Origin: Golubevia sp. BC0850 | Lineage: Eukaryota > Basidiomycota > Exobasidiomycetes > Golubeviales > Golubeviaceae | Reading direction: 5' to 3' | DNA length: 64,000 nucleotides | NCBI GenBank assembly: GCA_012976225.1 | Contig: JAAVVG010000011.1 | Coordinates: forward strand, 310,001-374,000 | Part shown: positions 10,578 through 22,342 of the stretch, piece by piece | Layout: the number at the start of each line of letters is the position of its first letter | Numbering within the stretch: the stretch's first letter is position 1 | Made by a program: the position numbers and the translations under genes | Notes under the pieces: model-generated | Told to the model about the DNA's origin: nothing | What the model saw: the letters and a program-made list of their open reading frames with translations, nothing else | Databases searched by the model: none

Positions 10578-13500
10578 TCACCTCATCTCCCTGAAAGTGT
10601 GGTCCTCAGCAGATTCATCTGTGGGGCTCCCCGTCGTCTCTGTACTCCTGATCCTAGTATCATCATTCTGTTGAGTCAAATTCTGACCTTCATTTCCTTC
10701 CCTATCTTCCTCCACTCCATCCATCATCTCCGACTTCTTATCCTTCTTATTCTTCCTCTTCAAAGACTTAGGTAACAATCGTTCTTTGATAGTCAACTTT
10801 CTCTTATTTCGACCTTGTTTCTCTTCACCAGAGAAAGTGTAACCTCTGTTTGGAGTCTCTCTACCAGTTAGCATATCATAATGAGTTGAACTTGCTCTAG
10901 AGGCAGTAGGATGAAGATCATGCATAACCATGTTCGGTGGTCTTAAACCTTCTTCATCACTTTCTCCATTCTGAGCTGAAGAAGCTGGAAGATCATGTCC
11001 GTATTCTTCAGCAGCTCTCAAAGCTGGCATTCTAGGATCTCGAATGTAATCGTGGTTCTTGTCATACTTGTCCACAGATCTGAGAATGTCGATATCAGTT
11101 GGATAATAGACTGTTCGGATATGCTTGAAGACGTATCTTGGTAGTAGACATAATACGAAGCAGAGGATTCCAGCGAACCAGAAACCCATCGAATAGTAGA
11201 GGTAGTGATTGTTTCCGTAAGAGTAGGTCCAGATTAGAGTGGGTGGGAAAGCAGCGTAGATAGGTGCGAAGACGAAGATCAAGACTGGTCCTAACCAGAC
11301 GGCGGCGAAGATCCACCATGTCCAAGCTCGAGTCTCTAAACCTGTGAAGAGATTGGCGACTAGAACAGAAGCGATGGCCATCGTCGTCGTCCATTCGTAG
11401 AGATTGACATCGAATCCATCGTCTCTCATCGTAGTCATGTCGTAGGTGTACATGGTGAAGCTGAGGAATCGAGAAGGAGAAAAGGGTTTCTTAGTTCTTG
11501 GTCGCTGGCAGCCGTCTCGTCTTGTCTCGTCTTCTCTCACGTTTACTCACAAGTAAAGAACAACACTCTGATAAGTTCCATCGAGCATGTACCAAAGGAA
11601 AGGCTGAAGACCAAAGTACTTTCCTTCTCTACCTCTCCTATAGAGCTCAGGCACTTCCATCAAGACTCTGTCCGAGACATCCCGATCGAAGATACCCAAT
11701 CCAATGACAGCAGCGACTGTCCAGAAAGCATTCCAGAAGAGAAGGTAGACGTAGTCGATTGCCTGAGTAGTTGACCAAGCACAGTAGATTTGGAACCAGA
11801 AGAGATATCCGATGTTGATAATCTCCTTGTAGAAGAAGTTGATAATCATGTTACCGTTTCTGTAGTACGACCAATGACCATGGACTAGTAATAGACGTTT
11901 GAGATACCTGAATTGAGCAATGGCGTAATCTGAAGAGTTGACAGCTTGAAGTCCTTCCTCTCCTGCGATACCGACTCCGACGTGAGCAGCTTGAATCATC
12001 GAAACGTCATTAGCTCCATCTCCAATAGCCAAAGTCATGACTCCTAGTCCATCTCTAATCAGCTTAACGATCAAAGCTTTCTGAAGAGGAGAGACTCGAC
12101 AACAGATGACTGATTTACATCTGGTTGAAATGTAGAGCAGCAGTTCCTTTGAGAATTCTTCGCTCAGAGCGTGTCCGAGAGCTGCACCATCGATGACCAG
12201 AGCGTATCCACCAGGTCTTGTACCATTGTCTTCTCCAACTAAAGAGGCTTGACTAACAGTAGATCTTCTTCCATGAATAGAGGGTCTAGATTGACCTTCT
12301 TGACCATCTTCTTGGTCTACGTCTGAAGGAGGCTGGTGCTCCATCGAGTAGAGAGCTTCTCTACCTCCAAAGAATCTTTCGACCGCCTTCTTCAGTTGTT
12401 CGTAGGCAGAGTTTGGTTGACCGTATTCACCTCCTCTAACAACGACTAGATTCATCTCTTTGGAGAGAAGGAGGGTAGAGTATCCGATAGCGATGGCAGT
12501 TTCCAGCTTGTCTCCAGTAGCAACCCAGACGTTGATTCCAGCTCTCTTGAGATCAGCGATAGTCTCTGGAACACCATCTTGAAGACGATCTTCAATGGCA
12601 GTGGCACCAAGAAGAGTCAAATCACGTTCCAATGCAGAAGCCAAGTCCTCCATCTTCTCCTCACGTTGTTCCAGAGAGACTGAAGCTTCGTGATACCTGT
12701 GAGCCCAGTCTTCGTAGTCTTCATTTGATAGATCCTTGTAAGCCAGACAGAGAGTTCTCAATCCCTTGTTTGCGAATTCCTCCAGAGCGTCGTCAGTTTG
12801 ATCCTTCAAATCCTCTTGACCTGGCGCCGACCTTTCGAAAATGACAGAATCGGCACCCTTAGTCAAAACAAGGATTTGACCATCCTTCCCTCTTCTGAGA
12901 ATGACTGACATTCTCTTTCTGGCAGAGGAGAATTCCAAGACGGTTAAGAGTTCGTAGGCTTCCAACTCCAAGCTCTCCGGACACTGAATTCGAAGAGTAG
13001 CTCTTTCCTTTCCGCAGAAGACGAATCCGACGTCTGCTGCTGCTTGAACTAGAGCTTGTTCGTCTGGACTTTGGGCCTTGTATTCGATAACTCCATTGGC
13101 GTCTTGAGCTGTTAAAACGGTGTGACAAAGAGCCAAGCAACGGAAGAACATTCCGAGAGCCTTTCCTTGTTCCGACTTGGGGTTCTTGATAGCAGCAGAG
13201 ATGGCGGTGTCAGAGAAGGGAGCTACTCCTTCTGAAGATCCTTTGGTCCTCTTTCTACCAGGTTCCAGGTCGTCCTTGAGTTTGTCGGAGCGATCGCTTT
13301 CGCTTTCGCTAGTCTTCTTCTCCATTGGAACATCCGAATGCATCCTGTCTCCAGCACCTTCTCCAGAGTATACTACTCCAGCTACGCACATCTCTCGATA
13401 GATCATCAGGTTCTGAGTCAAAGTTCCGGTCTTGTCACTGAAAACGTATTGAATCTGACCTAGATCATCAGAGAGATTCCAAGAACGAGCAGTTGTACGT

Positions 13501-15749
13501 CTACCAGTCTTCTCGTAGAAGATGTCATGATCGTCGAAGATGAAGTAAGCCTGTAGTAGTGACGAGTAGAAGAGGAAAGGATTAGTCCGAAGAGCATTAC
13601 TGAAATATAGTCCTTTCTCGATGCCCTCCTCATTTCCTCTACTCACCTGAACAGTTCTGACAAACTCGATAGAGATATAAAGCGAGATAGGAACGATGTT
13701 TTGGAAAGTAATCAGAGCGTTTCCGAAAGAAACAAGACCATTGATGTTGGGATTATCATCTGATTGATCTGCACCGATTTCCCAATAGGCCTGGCGGTCG
13801 AAGAAGTAGTGTTCAATTCTTGAATCTGCAATGGCACATCCGACGGCCATGGCTGCTAGGATGAAGAGATTGAAGTAACTAAAGAAGATGGAAGGATGAA
13901 AGAGCAAGAAGTCAGGATTAAGACTCTCTGGAAGCTGCGACTTCTTTGAATTCAAACACTCACACCATAGGATTCATCTGTCTTTCGACTTTACCTCTCT
14001 TACTAGGAGTATTTCCGGAATTAGCAATAATCTTAGTATCATAGCCAGTCATGAGAACGATTCCAATAACCCATTCAGTATTTCTCAAGAAACAACCTCT
14101 CAATAGAATCTCATTTAAAGTGACTGGGCATCTGAGAGGATCTCCATTTCTGTCGAATCTATCTGAAAGTACCACACTAGCATTTAGCCTGTACATGTTC
14201 GTATCTCTACCTTCAGCATCGACTCTGATTTCAGCTCTTGAGCAATCTAAAGGAGTTCTCAGAATCGGTGCTAATTCAGGTACTGCGTGTCTAGATTTCA
14301 AGTTAGTCTCTCCATCTAAATTCTTGGTCTCGATGAAGCAAGAGTCCTCTTCTTCTGAAGTTGCACAGATGACAATGTCAGCAGGAATTGAATCATTGTT
14401 CTTTAGGTAAACGAAATCTCCAACAGAAAGATCTTCCCAGTTCTTCTCTCTCCATCTTGGAGCCTTCTTGGCATGATATTTGGCCTCCTCTTCCGGAGTC
14501 AAATATCTACCATTCTGTAAGATCCTACCATCTTGATCTGTTTCAAATTCAGAAGCGAAAGCAGAGTGACCAGTTCCAGTTCTAGTTAGAGTTCTACCTC
14601 CAGAAAGATTAGTGTTTGGACGATCTAGATTTGCGAAACCAGGTTTGGGAGCTTCTAGATTTTCGTTCTCGTTAATCGTTTGAGGAGCAGTTCCACCACC
14701 TGGAGCGTCAGCAGGAGGTTCGAGTGGATCAACCATTGAGATTTGAGATTGACTTCTTAGAGTGTTTCTTCTTTCTAAATTGGCTCTCATCTTCTCTGAA
14801 GTTCTCTTCTTTCCACCAAAGTACTTTCCCCAAAGAGCTCTCCAAACTGCGGAGAAGGATTGTTCTTTCCTTTCAGTTACGTTTGGGTTCACCCATCCTC
14901 CACCGATCAAAGCTCGGGTCTTCGTACGATTGATGAATCTATCGGATTGATGACGTTTGACATCTTCGTATCCATCTTTCAGAGCTGTGATGGCTAAGAC
15001 TACTAGTAGGGGTAACATGGCTAAACCGGGCGAAATCGTGGCGAATTGAGGGAAGAATTGAAGGATGACAACGACTGAGTGGGGAGAGGAGGACAAGGGA
15101 AGAGGGAGCAGAGTTCGAGGGTCAGAGATAGAGGTCCCGGAGAAGGTCCACAGAGATTGTAGAATCGGATATTCCTATTGCGAGGGTCTGTCGTGATCAG
15201 AGTTCGATGGAAGGGAAGGCCCGAGTAGGTTTGATGGGGGTCCAGCTCTTGTCATCCTCTTCCAGTCTCACTTCAACCCCTTCCCTCATGCTTCCTCTCC
15301 AGTTCTTCGACTGAAAATCCTTTTGCACATAGATTTCAATCTGAACGTATTCCTCTCTCAGTTGACCCTCGAATGAATGCGCGATTCCCCTCTCCCGTTG
15401 GCCCCGGTCAAAATCAACCAACATCATGCTAGGTAGACTCACTCAAGAAGAAGATGTTAGCCACTCTCCTGAACTGTTCCAACAGATTCTTGAAGATGAA
15501 GTTGTATATCGTGTACTTTGCAGTCAAGACTTGATTGCTGGCGAAAGTCCATTCCTTCTTAGGTCTGCCTTTGTGAGTGAAAGCCTCTTCGGGCAGAGGT
15601 TCACCAAAGTAAACAGATCTTGGAGTTGGTGGAGGGATAGCCTTCTTGAAAGCAGTCTCTGGATTTAAATCAATTCTTGAGATTCTTTGATAAAGACGTG
15701 ACATCCAGTTGCTTGAAGGAGCTGGAGCAGAGGGCACAGAGGTTGCCAT
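10578..15749 (-). CDS. P4-type ATPase, Dnf1/Dnf2-class phospholipid flippase
   Basis: Five exons (15749-15443, 15074-13964, 13878-13647, 13550-11551, 11460-10578) join in frame to a protein of 1510 residues; yeast Dnf1 has 1571. The N-terminus has FRRVANIFFL and ILQFFPQFATISPGLAMLPLL-type segments typical of P4 enzymes. The phosphorylation motif DKTGTLTQN, the nucleotide-binding KGADSVIF, TGDKLETAI and the hinge GDGANDVSMIQ are all intact. About ten membrane helices are expected, and a long charged C-terminal tail follows the last one. These pumps flip phosphatidylcholine or phosphatidylethanolamine to the cytosolic leaflet at the plasma membrane and in endosomes, normally with a Cdc50/Lem3 partner. 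The Dnf rather than Drs2 class is inferred from the long N-terminal extension and overall pattern. No damage is seen. Confidence 0.93.
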
Positions 15750-16472
15750 CTTGGGCGACAACTGGCGCTATGTAGCAGGAGAGGAGAGTTGAAGGGATCG
15801 ACGGGGAACTGATGAATCCGATTGAGTTCAAGGATAAATTAAAGGATTTGAATAATTGTAATTGACTTGGATGATTCCGAGCTTCACTCTTGAGGTGAGT
15901 GTTGAAGAAGAAGACCTTTTACGTCTTGAGTGTTGGACGGACTACTGTACTGTATACGGGTGGGTGGAGTTTAAGAGATCAGTGACCAACTTAGCTTCTC
16001 TCTCAACTTTGTTGATGTAGTGAAGTTGAGCAAACCGTATTCTTGAATTCCAGTAGAATAGAAGTAAGAAAAGGGTGGAGCGGAGTGGTGTGAGAAGGAG
16101 CAAAGCTATAATCCAAAGTCAAAAATATCTCACGCCTCTTCGGATGGACGCTTCCTACGTGTGGGTTCTTCGCTCCGTCAACCTCACTCAAACTCAGCAA
16201 TTTCTTCATTCTTGAGTCGATTGCTTCTCAATCAGAGTAACAGAGTTCGGCCGGTCAATTCGTCATGACTTGGAGAGACTCGAAGAGGTCTCCTCCCCCC
16301 CCCTTTTTTTTCCTTTCTCTCTTCCCCTTTCTTTCACCTCTTCCCTCCCACTCAGTGATCATAATCTCATCCAATGTTTTCTTTGATTCGAATCCTTCAC
16401 TTATGGGGAGAAACTTTGGTGGAAAATGACCTCTTCGGATGTAAGGATCCCAATCAGGGATCATAAATCCAG
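15750..16472. other. Divergent spacer; unresolved 5' exon(s) of the downstream gene
   Basis: This separates the flippase start (minus) from the first clear exon of the arylsulfotransferase-like gene (plus). A C8/T8 run lies near 16296-16312. The second gene needs at least one upstream exon for its N-terminus; a candidate piece lies at about 16355-16440, but no splice pattern gave a convincing start codon and signal peptide. Nothing else is recognised. Confidence 0.45.
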
Positions 16473-18604
16473 AGATTCTCTATAGCTGAAGCTGAAGGTT
16501 TCAATTTCTTAGCTCCTTCAAATGGCTCAAATCAAGCTGTCCAGATCTTCAATTCAGAGCTGGATCTAATTTATTTGGGCCCGAGTCGTCAAAATTCGAA
16601 CCAGACCTACGACTTTCTGGTACAGAAACACAGAGGAAAGTCTGTTCTATCTCTTTGGAGTGGAGGGGGAAGTCCATATTCTGGAGGAACTGGTGGGTGA
16701 AACTTGAAGGACAAAGAATGACAGGCAGGGATTCCCATTCATCTGGCTTCCAATTTCTTCCCTGACCTTTAAGGCCTCTATCTTCTTCTTAAGGTCACGG
16801 AGTCAACCTTCTCTATGACGAGTTCAACCAGCTAGTAGCTTCGTACCAAGCTTCTTCAGAGTTTGATGGGTCAGACATTCACGAAAACAACCTGGTAGAT
16901 GATGGGGAGAATGCTTTGGTCACAGCCAACAAAAAGGTTGGACCGTTGGATTTGACTTCCATCGGTGGACCGAAAGAGGGTTGGATACTGGACTCTTGCT
17001 TTTAGGAGTGAGTATGGGCGAAACTTTCGTTGACTTGTTCCTGGTTGTCAGCGTATCAGCTGAAAAAAGGGTGTGGTCCGAATCGAGGGACGAAAATGAT
17101 TTACTCAAGAGATATCAAGTACCTCCAGTTGAATGCATGAGGGAAGAGGAAGATCTCAACAGTGAAGTTTGGGGTTGCTGACCCGAAATGACTTTCTCTA
17201 ATTCTCAGAATTGATTTGAATTCTTCTAGCCCAACGTTTACCTTCTGTGCATTGGAGGCTGGAATTTCTTTGATCGATTCTTATGCTTCGGTCGGCAACG
17301 GAACTCACTTGTCTCCGTGGGATTACTTTCATGTCAGTATGAATTGACGACATCCAAATCTGACCCTGATCTCATCAGCGAACCTCCTCCTCCTCCTCAC
17401 AGGGCAACTCCATCACCAAAGATGCTCTAGAAAACTATCTTTTCAACTCAAGAGATCTTCATTCTCTCTCTTACCTCTCTCCTTCTGGTCAAATCCTCTG
17501 GCAATTGGGTGGCAAGAACTCGAATTTTTCCGGTAATGGAACTTCTTTCGCATGGCAGCATCACGCTAGGTTTAGAAAGGAAAACGATATTGGTAAAGAA
17601 GAGCTCAGAAAGAGGGAGAAAAGGTACATCAGTCTTTACACTAAGTTCAGTGTTTCAAAATGGGCTGCTCTTTACAATTCCTAATCGATCCTTGTTCATC
17701 GCCCCCTGCTTTTCCAGACAACGCAGCTTCGAACTTTGGCGCCGATGGAACTCAATCTCAAGGACTTGTTATCGAATTAGACTTTACGTCCAATTCTTCA
17801 AAGCTGGTTTCAGTATATCAAGATCCGAATCGAAATCCAGAAGGATTTATACTCTTATCTCAATCTCAGGGTTCGTTTCAATATCTTGAAGAAGAACCTG
17901 CTGCTCTGCCGTCGTCAAACGTATTACTTGGATACGGAGACCTCAATTACTTGGCCGAATTCTCAGAAGATGGAACTCCTTTACAGCTTCTCTCTTTCAC
18001 AGAGAATGGAGAAGCAGTTCAAAACTATAGAGGCTTCAAGCAACAGTGGAATGGCAACCCTTCAACTTACGACAATCCATCCAAAATTGCCTTTGATGGT
18101 TTCAATCCGAATTTTGTCTCTGATCAGCCAGATTCAGTTCAACACACCGAGGGAAGACTTTGTTTCTCTTGGAATGGCATGGCCAATATTAAGAGTTGGG
18201 AGATTGAATGTGGTAGAGAGAGAAAAGATGGAAATGGGTACGAGGTTTCATACTCAGTATGGGTGGAAAATCAGGGCTTCGAAACTTCGGTTGCGACGAA
18301 TCTACTAGGTTTGATCGGAGAGAATGTTGGAAAAGGAGTTAGCATTGCTGTCTTTGGAAAAGAAGGAGATCTTCTAGGCCGGAGGCCGGAGTCATTGGCG
18401 AGGGCAAAAGAGTTCTGCTTTCACTTTCCAAGAAAAGGTTGGAAGGAGTCTTCTTTTAAGCTCTCTATATCGTCCCTTTTCTCTTTCTTTCTAATCTCCT
18501 TGATTTTGCAGAGACATCCTTGGTCTATCTTCACATCGCTTCATGTCAACATCTTTCCTTTTCTGTCAACTCCTCTTTTGAATCTTTCTCATCAGCAGAC
18601 TTGA
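16473..18604 (+). pseudogene. Arylsulfotransferase (ASST)-family gene with an in-frame TAG, 5' end unresolved
   Basis: Exons 16473-16692, 16794-17007, 17209-17332, 17403-17592 and 17718-18604 keep one phase and follow the fungal secreted ASST-like family (Arylsulfotransf_2) in order: FNFLAP, a GTGHG turn, SDIHENNLV, PLDLTSIGGP, GWILDSCF, SPWDYFHGN, WQLGGKNS, QHHARF and SWNGMANIKSWE. Relatives usually read CVFQEID where this gene reads CF-stop-EID: the glutamine codon is TAG at 17003-17005, just before the GTGAGT donor at 17008. Every other joint works, so one C-to-T change from CAG is the simplest explanation. The gene may be dead, may be read through, or may carry a sequencing error. The start and signal peptide were not found, and the last 60 residues look unlike the family, so the 3' end may also be spliced differently. 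Substrate is unknown. Confidence 0.65.
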
Positions 18605-19043
18605 ATTGCTGCGTGAGAGGCGAATTAACACATGTCCTTTCGGCTTCTTTCTGCAGTATCGACCTTCCATGATGATGTTCCATTCAGCTTTCCATCACCA
18701 AGGCGCTACCCTGAAAGGAAACTATTTGAATCTCCTCAATCCGTGATAGTCTCCAGTAATCGAAGGTAATGAAGACTGTTTGGATTAGTTCAGAAAAGCT
18801 AGAGTCGGAAGCGTATGAGTAAAGATTTGATTCTGATGATACTTGCCTCGAGACTCCTTCAATTCTTGATCGGTTGAACTTGATGAGATGAGCAGCTGTG
18901 TCCTCTTTTTAGAACTCGTGTTGGGATGGGTGCTGTACAATGATAATGTTTTGGGTGAGCCGCGATGAGAGGAGTGGATTTCTCGGGAAGAAGGAATGTT
19001 TCTTTCTTACTTGGTCCCACATCCCACATAAGCTCTACCTTCG
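18605..19043 (+). other. Spacer between the ASST-like and Lec1-like genes
   Basis: No gene is supported. It holds the 3' region of the ASST-like gene and the promoter of the next gene, which reads in the same direction. Confidence 0.45.
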
Positions 19044-22034
19044 ATGAGCTTTATTGACTATTCTAAGTCCTCCAAAAAGGATCCAATCGCTTTAGGATCG
19101 GGTTCAGAAATGCAGCAAGCCTCAGAGAACCCTGATTTACCCAATCCCGAAAGCAAGACGTCCACCTCAAATGCCAACCTCAAACTGACAAGCACTCAGA
19201 GACACTATCTACTGAAAGCTCTGATCCTAATGCAGATGGCCAAAGAAGGTTCAGATTTGGAGAAGGTGAACGCACTTGAAAAGTATGGCCATCCATTCAG
19301 ATCTACCTCTAAGCCGGCAGCCTTCGCCAACAACGGTAGTATCAAAGGCGATCCTTCCGAGCTCTTAAAAGGAGATTTCGAAGAATCAGCTTTAGATGGA
19401 AAGAATGCAAGAGATGCTGTCGATCTCGACGTAGAACCTTTGATTCTCCGTCAGTGCTTCCACAAGCATCTTTTGCCGTTTCCCGGTTTGAACAAAGCTC
19501 CGACGAAGTATTGGGTGCACAGAATTCAGGCTTTCTTCAATGAATGTGCTGCAAGAAACTTTTCGTGAGTCGTGGAAGGGGAGGAATGAAAGGATTGAAA
19601 ATCAGCGGGCTGACCAAATCTTTTTACTTCTCTATCGTTCCTTCATGTCTCTCAGAACCTCTCTGGAAAGGTCAGAGATGACCAAGAGACATTTCTTTCT
19701 TCTTGCGGGCCTCAGATACCTTTCAAACTTCTTTGCTAGGTGAGAGACAGATGATTTCAGAGCCTGACGTTTTGTCTTTAATGACCTTTGCGAAGCTGAC
19801 TTCGACTATTCTTCCTCCGTCTCTTTCTGGATCTGTTCTTTGGATTACTCAAGAGGAGTTGGAATCAGAGGCCAAGCAGAAGTGAGTCACTGACAGCTTC
19901 CTTTCATAACTTCGAGGCTGATCGTCTTTCCTTCTCTTCTTGCTTGTTCTCAGCTACGAGGTCCCGGTCCAGGAGTCCCAGGTTCTGAAAAGTGGGATGT
20001 CGGAAAGCAATGGGGCAAAGGGACCGTCAAGAGAGGTTTAGCAAAGCCAATCCGTCTGAATTCCGACCCTTCTCTTCAGTCCTCTCTGGATTCTCTCTTC
20101 GGTCAAGGATCTGAGGAAAGTAGATCCTGGGTTCTCGCCGCAAAGGAAGTCCACAGGATCAGATCTCATTGGTGTGGTTTCAAGGAATCCATCATCGAAG
20201 ATCAAGATGGTCTGGACGAGGTCATCAAGGTCTTGGACATCGCTCAATTGAGGAACATTCCCAGCAAATACAGAGCAGCCGAAGAGTTCGTCAGAATCCA
20301 CGTTGCTTTTATTTTGCACACTCTGTTCGTTGTCTCTGAGGATTCGGACTCTATCTTCAACGTAGTCAAAGGATTCAACACTTTCTTCCCTTGGCTAGGA
20401 GCCAGAGCTCTGCTGAAGTTTGTCAACGTGAGTCGTTTCTTCTCCTTTTCTCCTCCCGTCTTTCGCATCTGACTCTCTCTTACACGCTCCATCTCGTCTA
20501 ATTTCCATCCAGGCTGGATATGTAGTGGAAGGGATCCTCTCTCTCATCTTAGCTCGACCCCTCGGAGCTCCCTCTTTGCTCCAAAGATTTATGGCTTTCG
20601 TTCTTAACTCCGAAATCGACAAGATCAAGAAAGAGTCTCAGAAGCCTCTGGAAGCTGAGATCAACGACGAAGAATTCTGTTCGAGGATCAAGTCCTACGT
20701 CTCGAAGGGAGACAGAGAGTTGACGAGAGAGATGGCATCGCGGGCAGAGAAGCACGGAGAAGACATTCTCACCTCTATTCTGCTCGGCTCCGACTCTGAA
20801 GCAAGAAGAGATGAGATCAAAGCAATGGAGAAGGCCTTCGCTGAATCAAACTATCGAATGAAAGTCGACCTCGCCTATCCCTCCTCTTCGCTCATTGGGA
20901 AGTCCAACGTTCAAAAGGGTCTTGAGGGAGCCGGGACTCAAGATGCTCGAAAGTTTGCCCAACTGAAGCTCTACTTGAGATCGGCTTTGAGAATCAGGGA
21001 TCACCAACAGGCTTTGAAGGTGAGTCTGGCTGAGAAAATGCTTTTCTGTGGATCAGCTTTTCATGAAGCTTACCCCCTCTTCATTTCTCAATGTCTCTCT
21101 TTCCTTCTGTGTAGGTAGCCTCAGGAACGCTTGTCGTCATGATCATAAGAGATTCTCTGACTCACGTCTTTTACAGCCTCATCAAAGACGTCGCCAGAGT
21201 ATCTAATCTCAGTGGACGACTTGCTGACCTGCACAACTTCTTGGACGATCTAATCAAAGTCAGAAACGGAAGTGACAAGAGTGAGTTTCAAATTGAACTT
21301 CGCATCTCACTGGCTTTTCTAACCTTCGCCCTCCCCACTTTTCTTTTGTCAAAGGCCTTGAGGCATGGATTGATCTCGCGGCAAGGCACGAGCAAAGCCT
21401 GTACCTCTTCGCTCATGAATGTCGATCTCTGGCTCCTCAGTTCCTTCCATTCCTTCAATCAGCCCTAGACTTCATGGCCCTCTCTACGTCAGATCCTTTG
21501 AACCCATCCAACACGAAAGCCCCTCGAATTGAGATCAACTTGGAAGAATTACTTCTCTCAGTTAAAAGTCTAAACCTTGAGAAAGTCCTCAAAGAGATGA
21601 AAGAACTTGAAACCTATGTCAAATGGCAAAAAGTCAGATCAGAATTGGAGCTTCGTAAAAACTACCTGCTAGCCCAACCCACTTCTGCTTCCTCCAGCGC
21701 AATTCCAGAGAACTCAGTCTCCAATGCAATGAAGTCCCAGCTTCAAGATGTAGACGAGCTGCTACTCAGGTTGATGAAATCTCAAAACTTCAAGCCGAAT
21801 GAAGGAAAGATTGTCAAAGGTAGTAGAGGATGCGAACAAGAAGTCTATGACTGGGCTTGGTTTGACAGAGAAGATTTGTTTGGAAGTGAGCTTCTTTCGG
21901 ATCTGATTACTCAGGATCAAAAGTATCAAGTCAGGAAGGTCTCTGCACCTCTACCTCAGATGATTGAGACTAGAAAACTGTTGCCAGCTTTCAGGGCGGT
22001 CATGAAAGGAAGAATTCCTACTTGTCTGAAGTAG
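19044..22034 (+). CDS. Lec1-like PXB/DUF3818 lipid-traffic protein, with two reading-frame breaks
   Basis: Exons are 19044-19564, 19656-19881, 19954-20427, 20513-21019, 21115-21280 and 21355-22034, about 858 residues. The N-terminus has the PX-associated PXB signature (LTSTQRHYLLKALI, then LERSEMTKRH). The C-terminal half is a DUF3818 domain (FNTFFPWLGARALLKF, EAWIDLAARHEQ). Yeast YPR097W (Lec1) has this set plus a PX domain; I could not find a PX domain here. Lec1 family proteins are thought to act in membrane lipid transport at organelle surfaces. Two joints fail: the frame must shift between about 19715 and 19740, with no usable intron, and exon 3 ends in a phase that puts YEVPV in one frame and PGVPGSEKW in the next near 19965. 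One base added or lost at each place would explain them. The gene may be decayed or the assembly may carry small indels. The other exons agree perfectly. Confidence 0.65.
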
Positions 22035-22342
22035 CAGCTTGTATCATCTTGGCGTACGTTGTTTATCGTCTTGCATCTCATCCGTTGACTTGCAAATCAC
22101 CCCTGTAGAAGTCTTGTAGCAAGGCGAGATAGATTTCAGATACAGAACAAGAACAAATACTATTTAAACATTCAGCAAACGAATCGGGAAAGGGCTGAGC
22201 AGCTTAAATCTTCAAGAAGAAGGGAGTTCGCGAGACAAAGACATCAATTATAGATGAGGACGACATGAAAGGAAGAAGGACACGAGATGCAGTCAACTAA
22301 AAGAAAGGGAGAGAAGCGTTTCAGGAATAGCAGTGAGCTAGC
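22035..22342. other. Convergent 3' spacer
   Basis: This lies between the stop codons of the Lec1-like gene and SMC4. I see no gene or notable structure. Confidence 0.5.

Noticed and set aside
13177-13401. Plus-strand frame inside the flippase gene
   Set aside because: It is antisense to the conserved ATPase coding exon and has no independent support.
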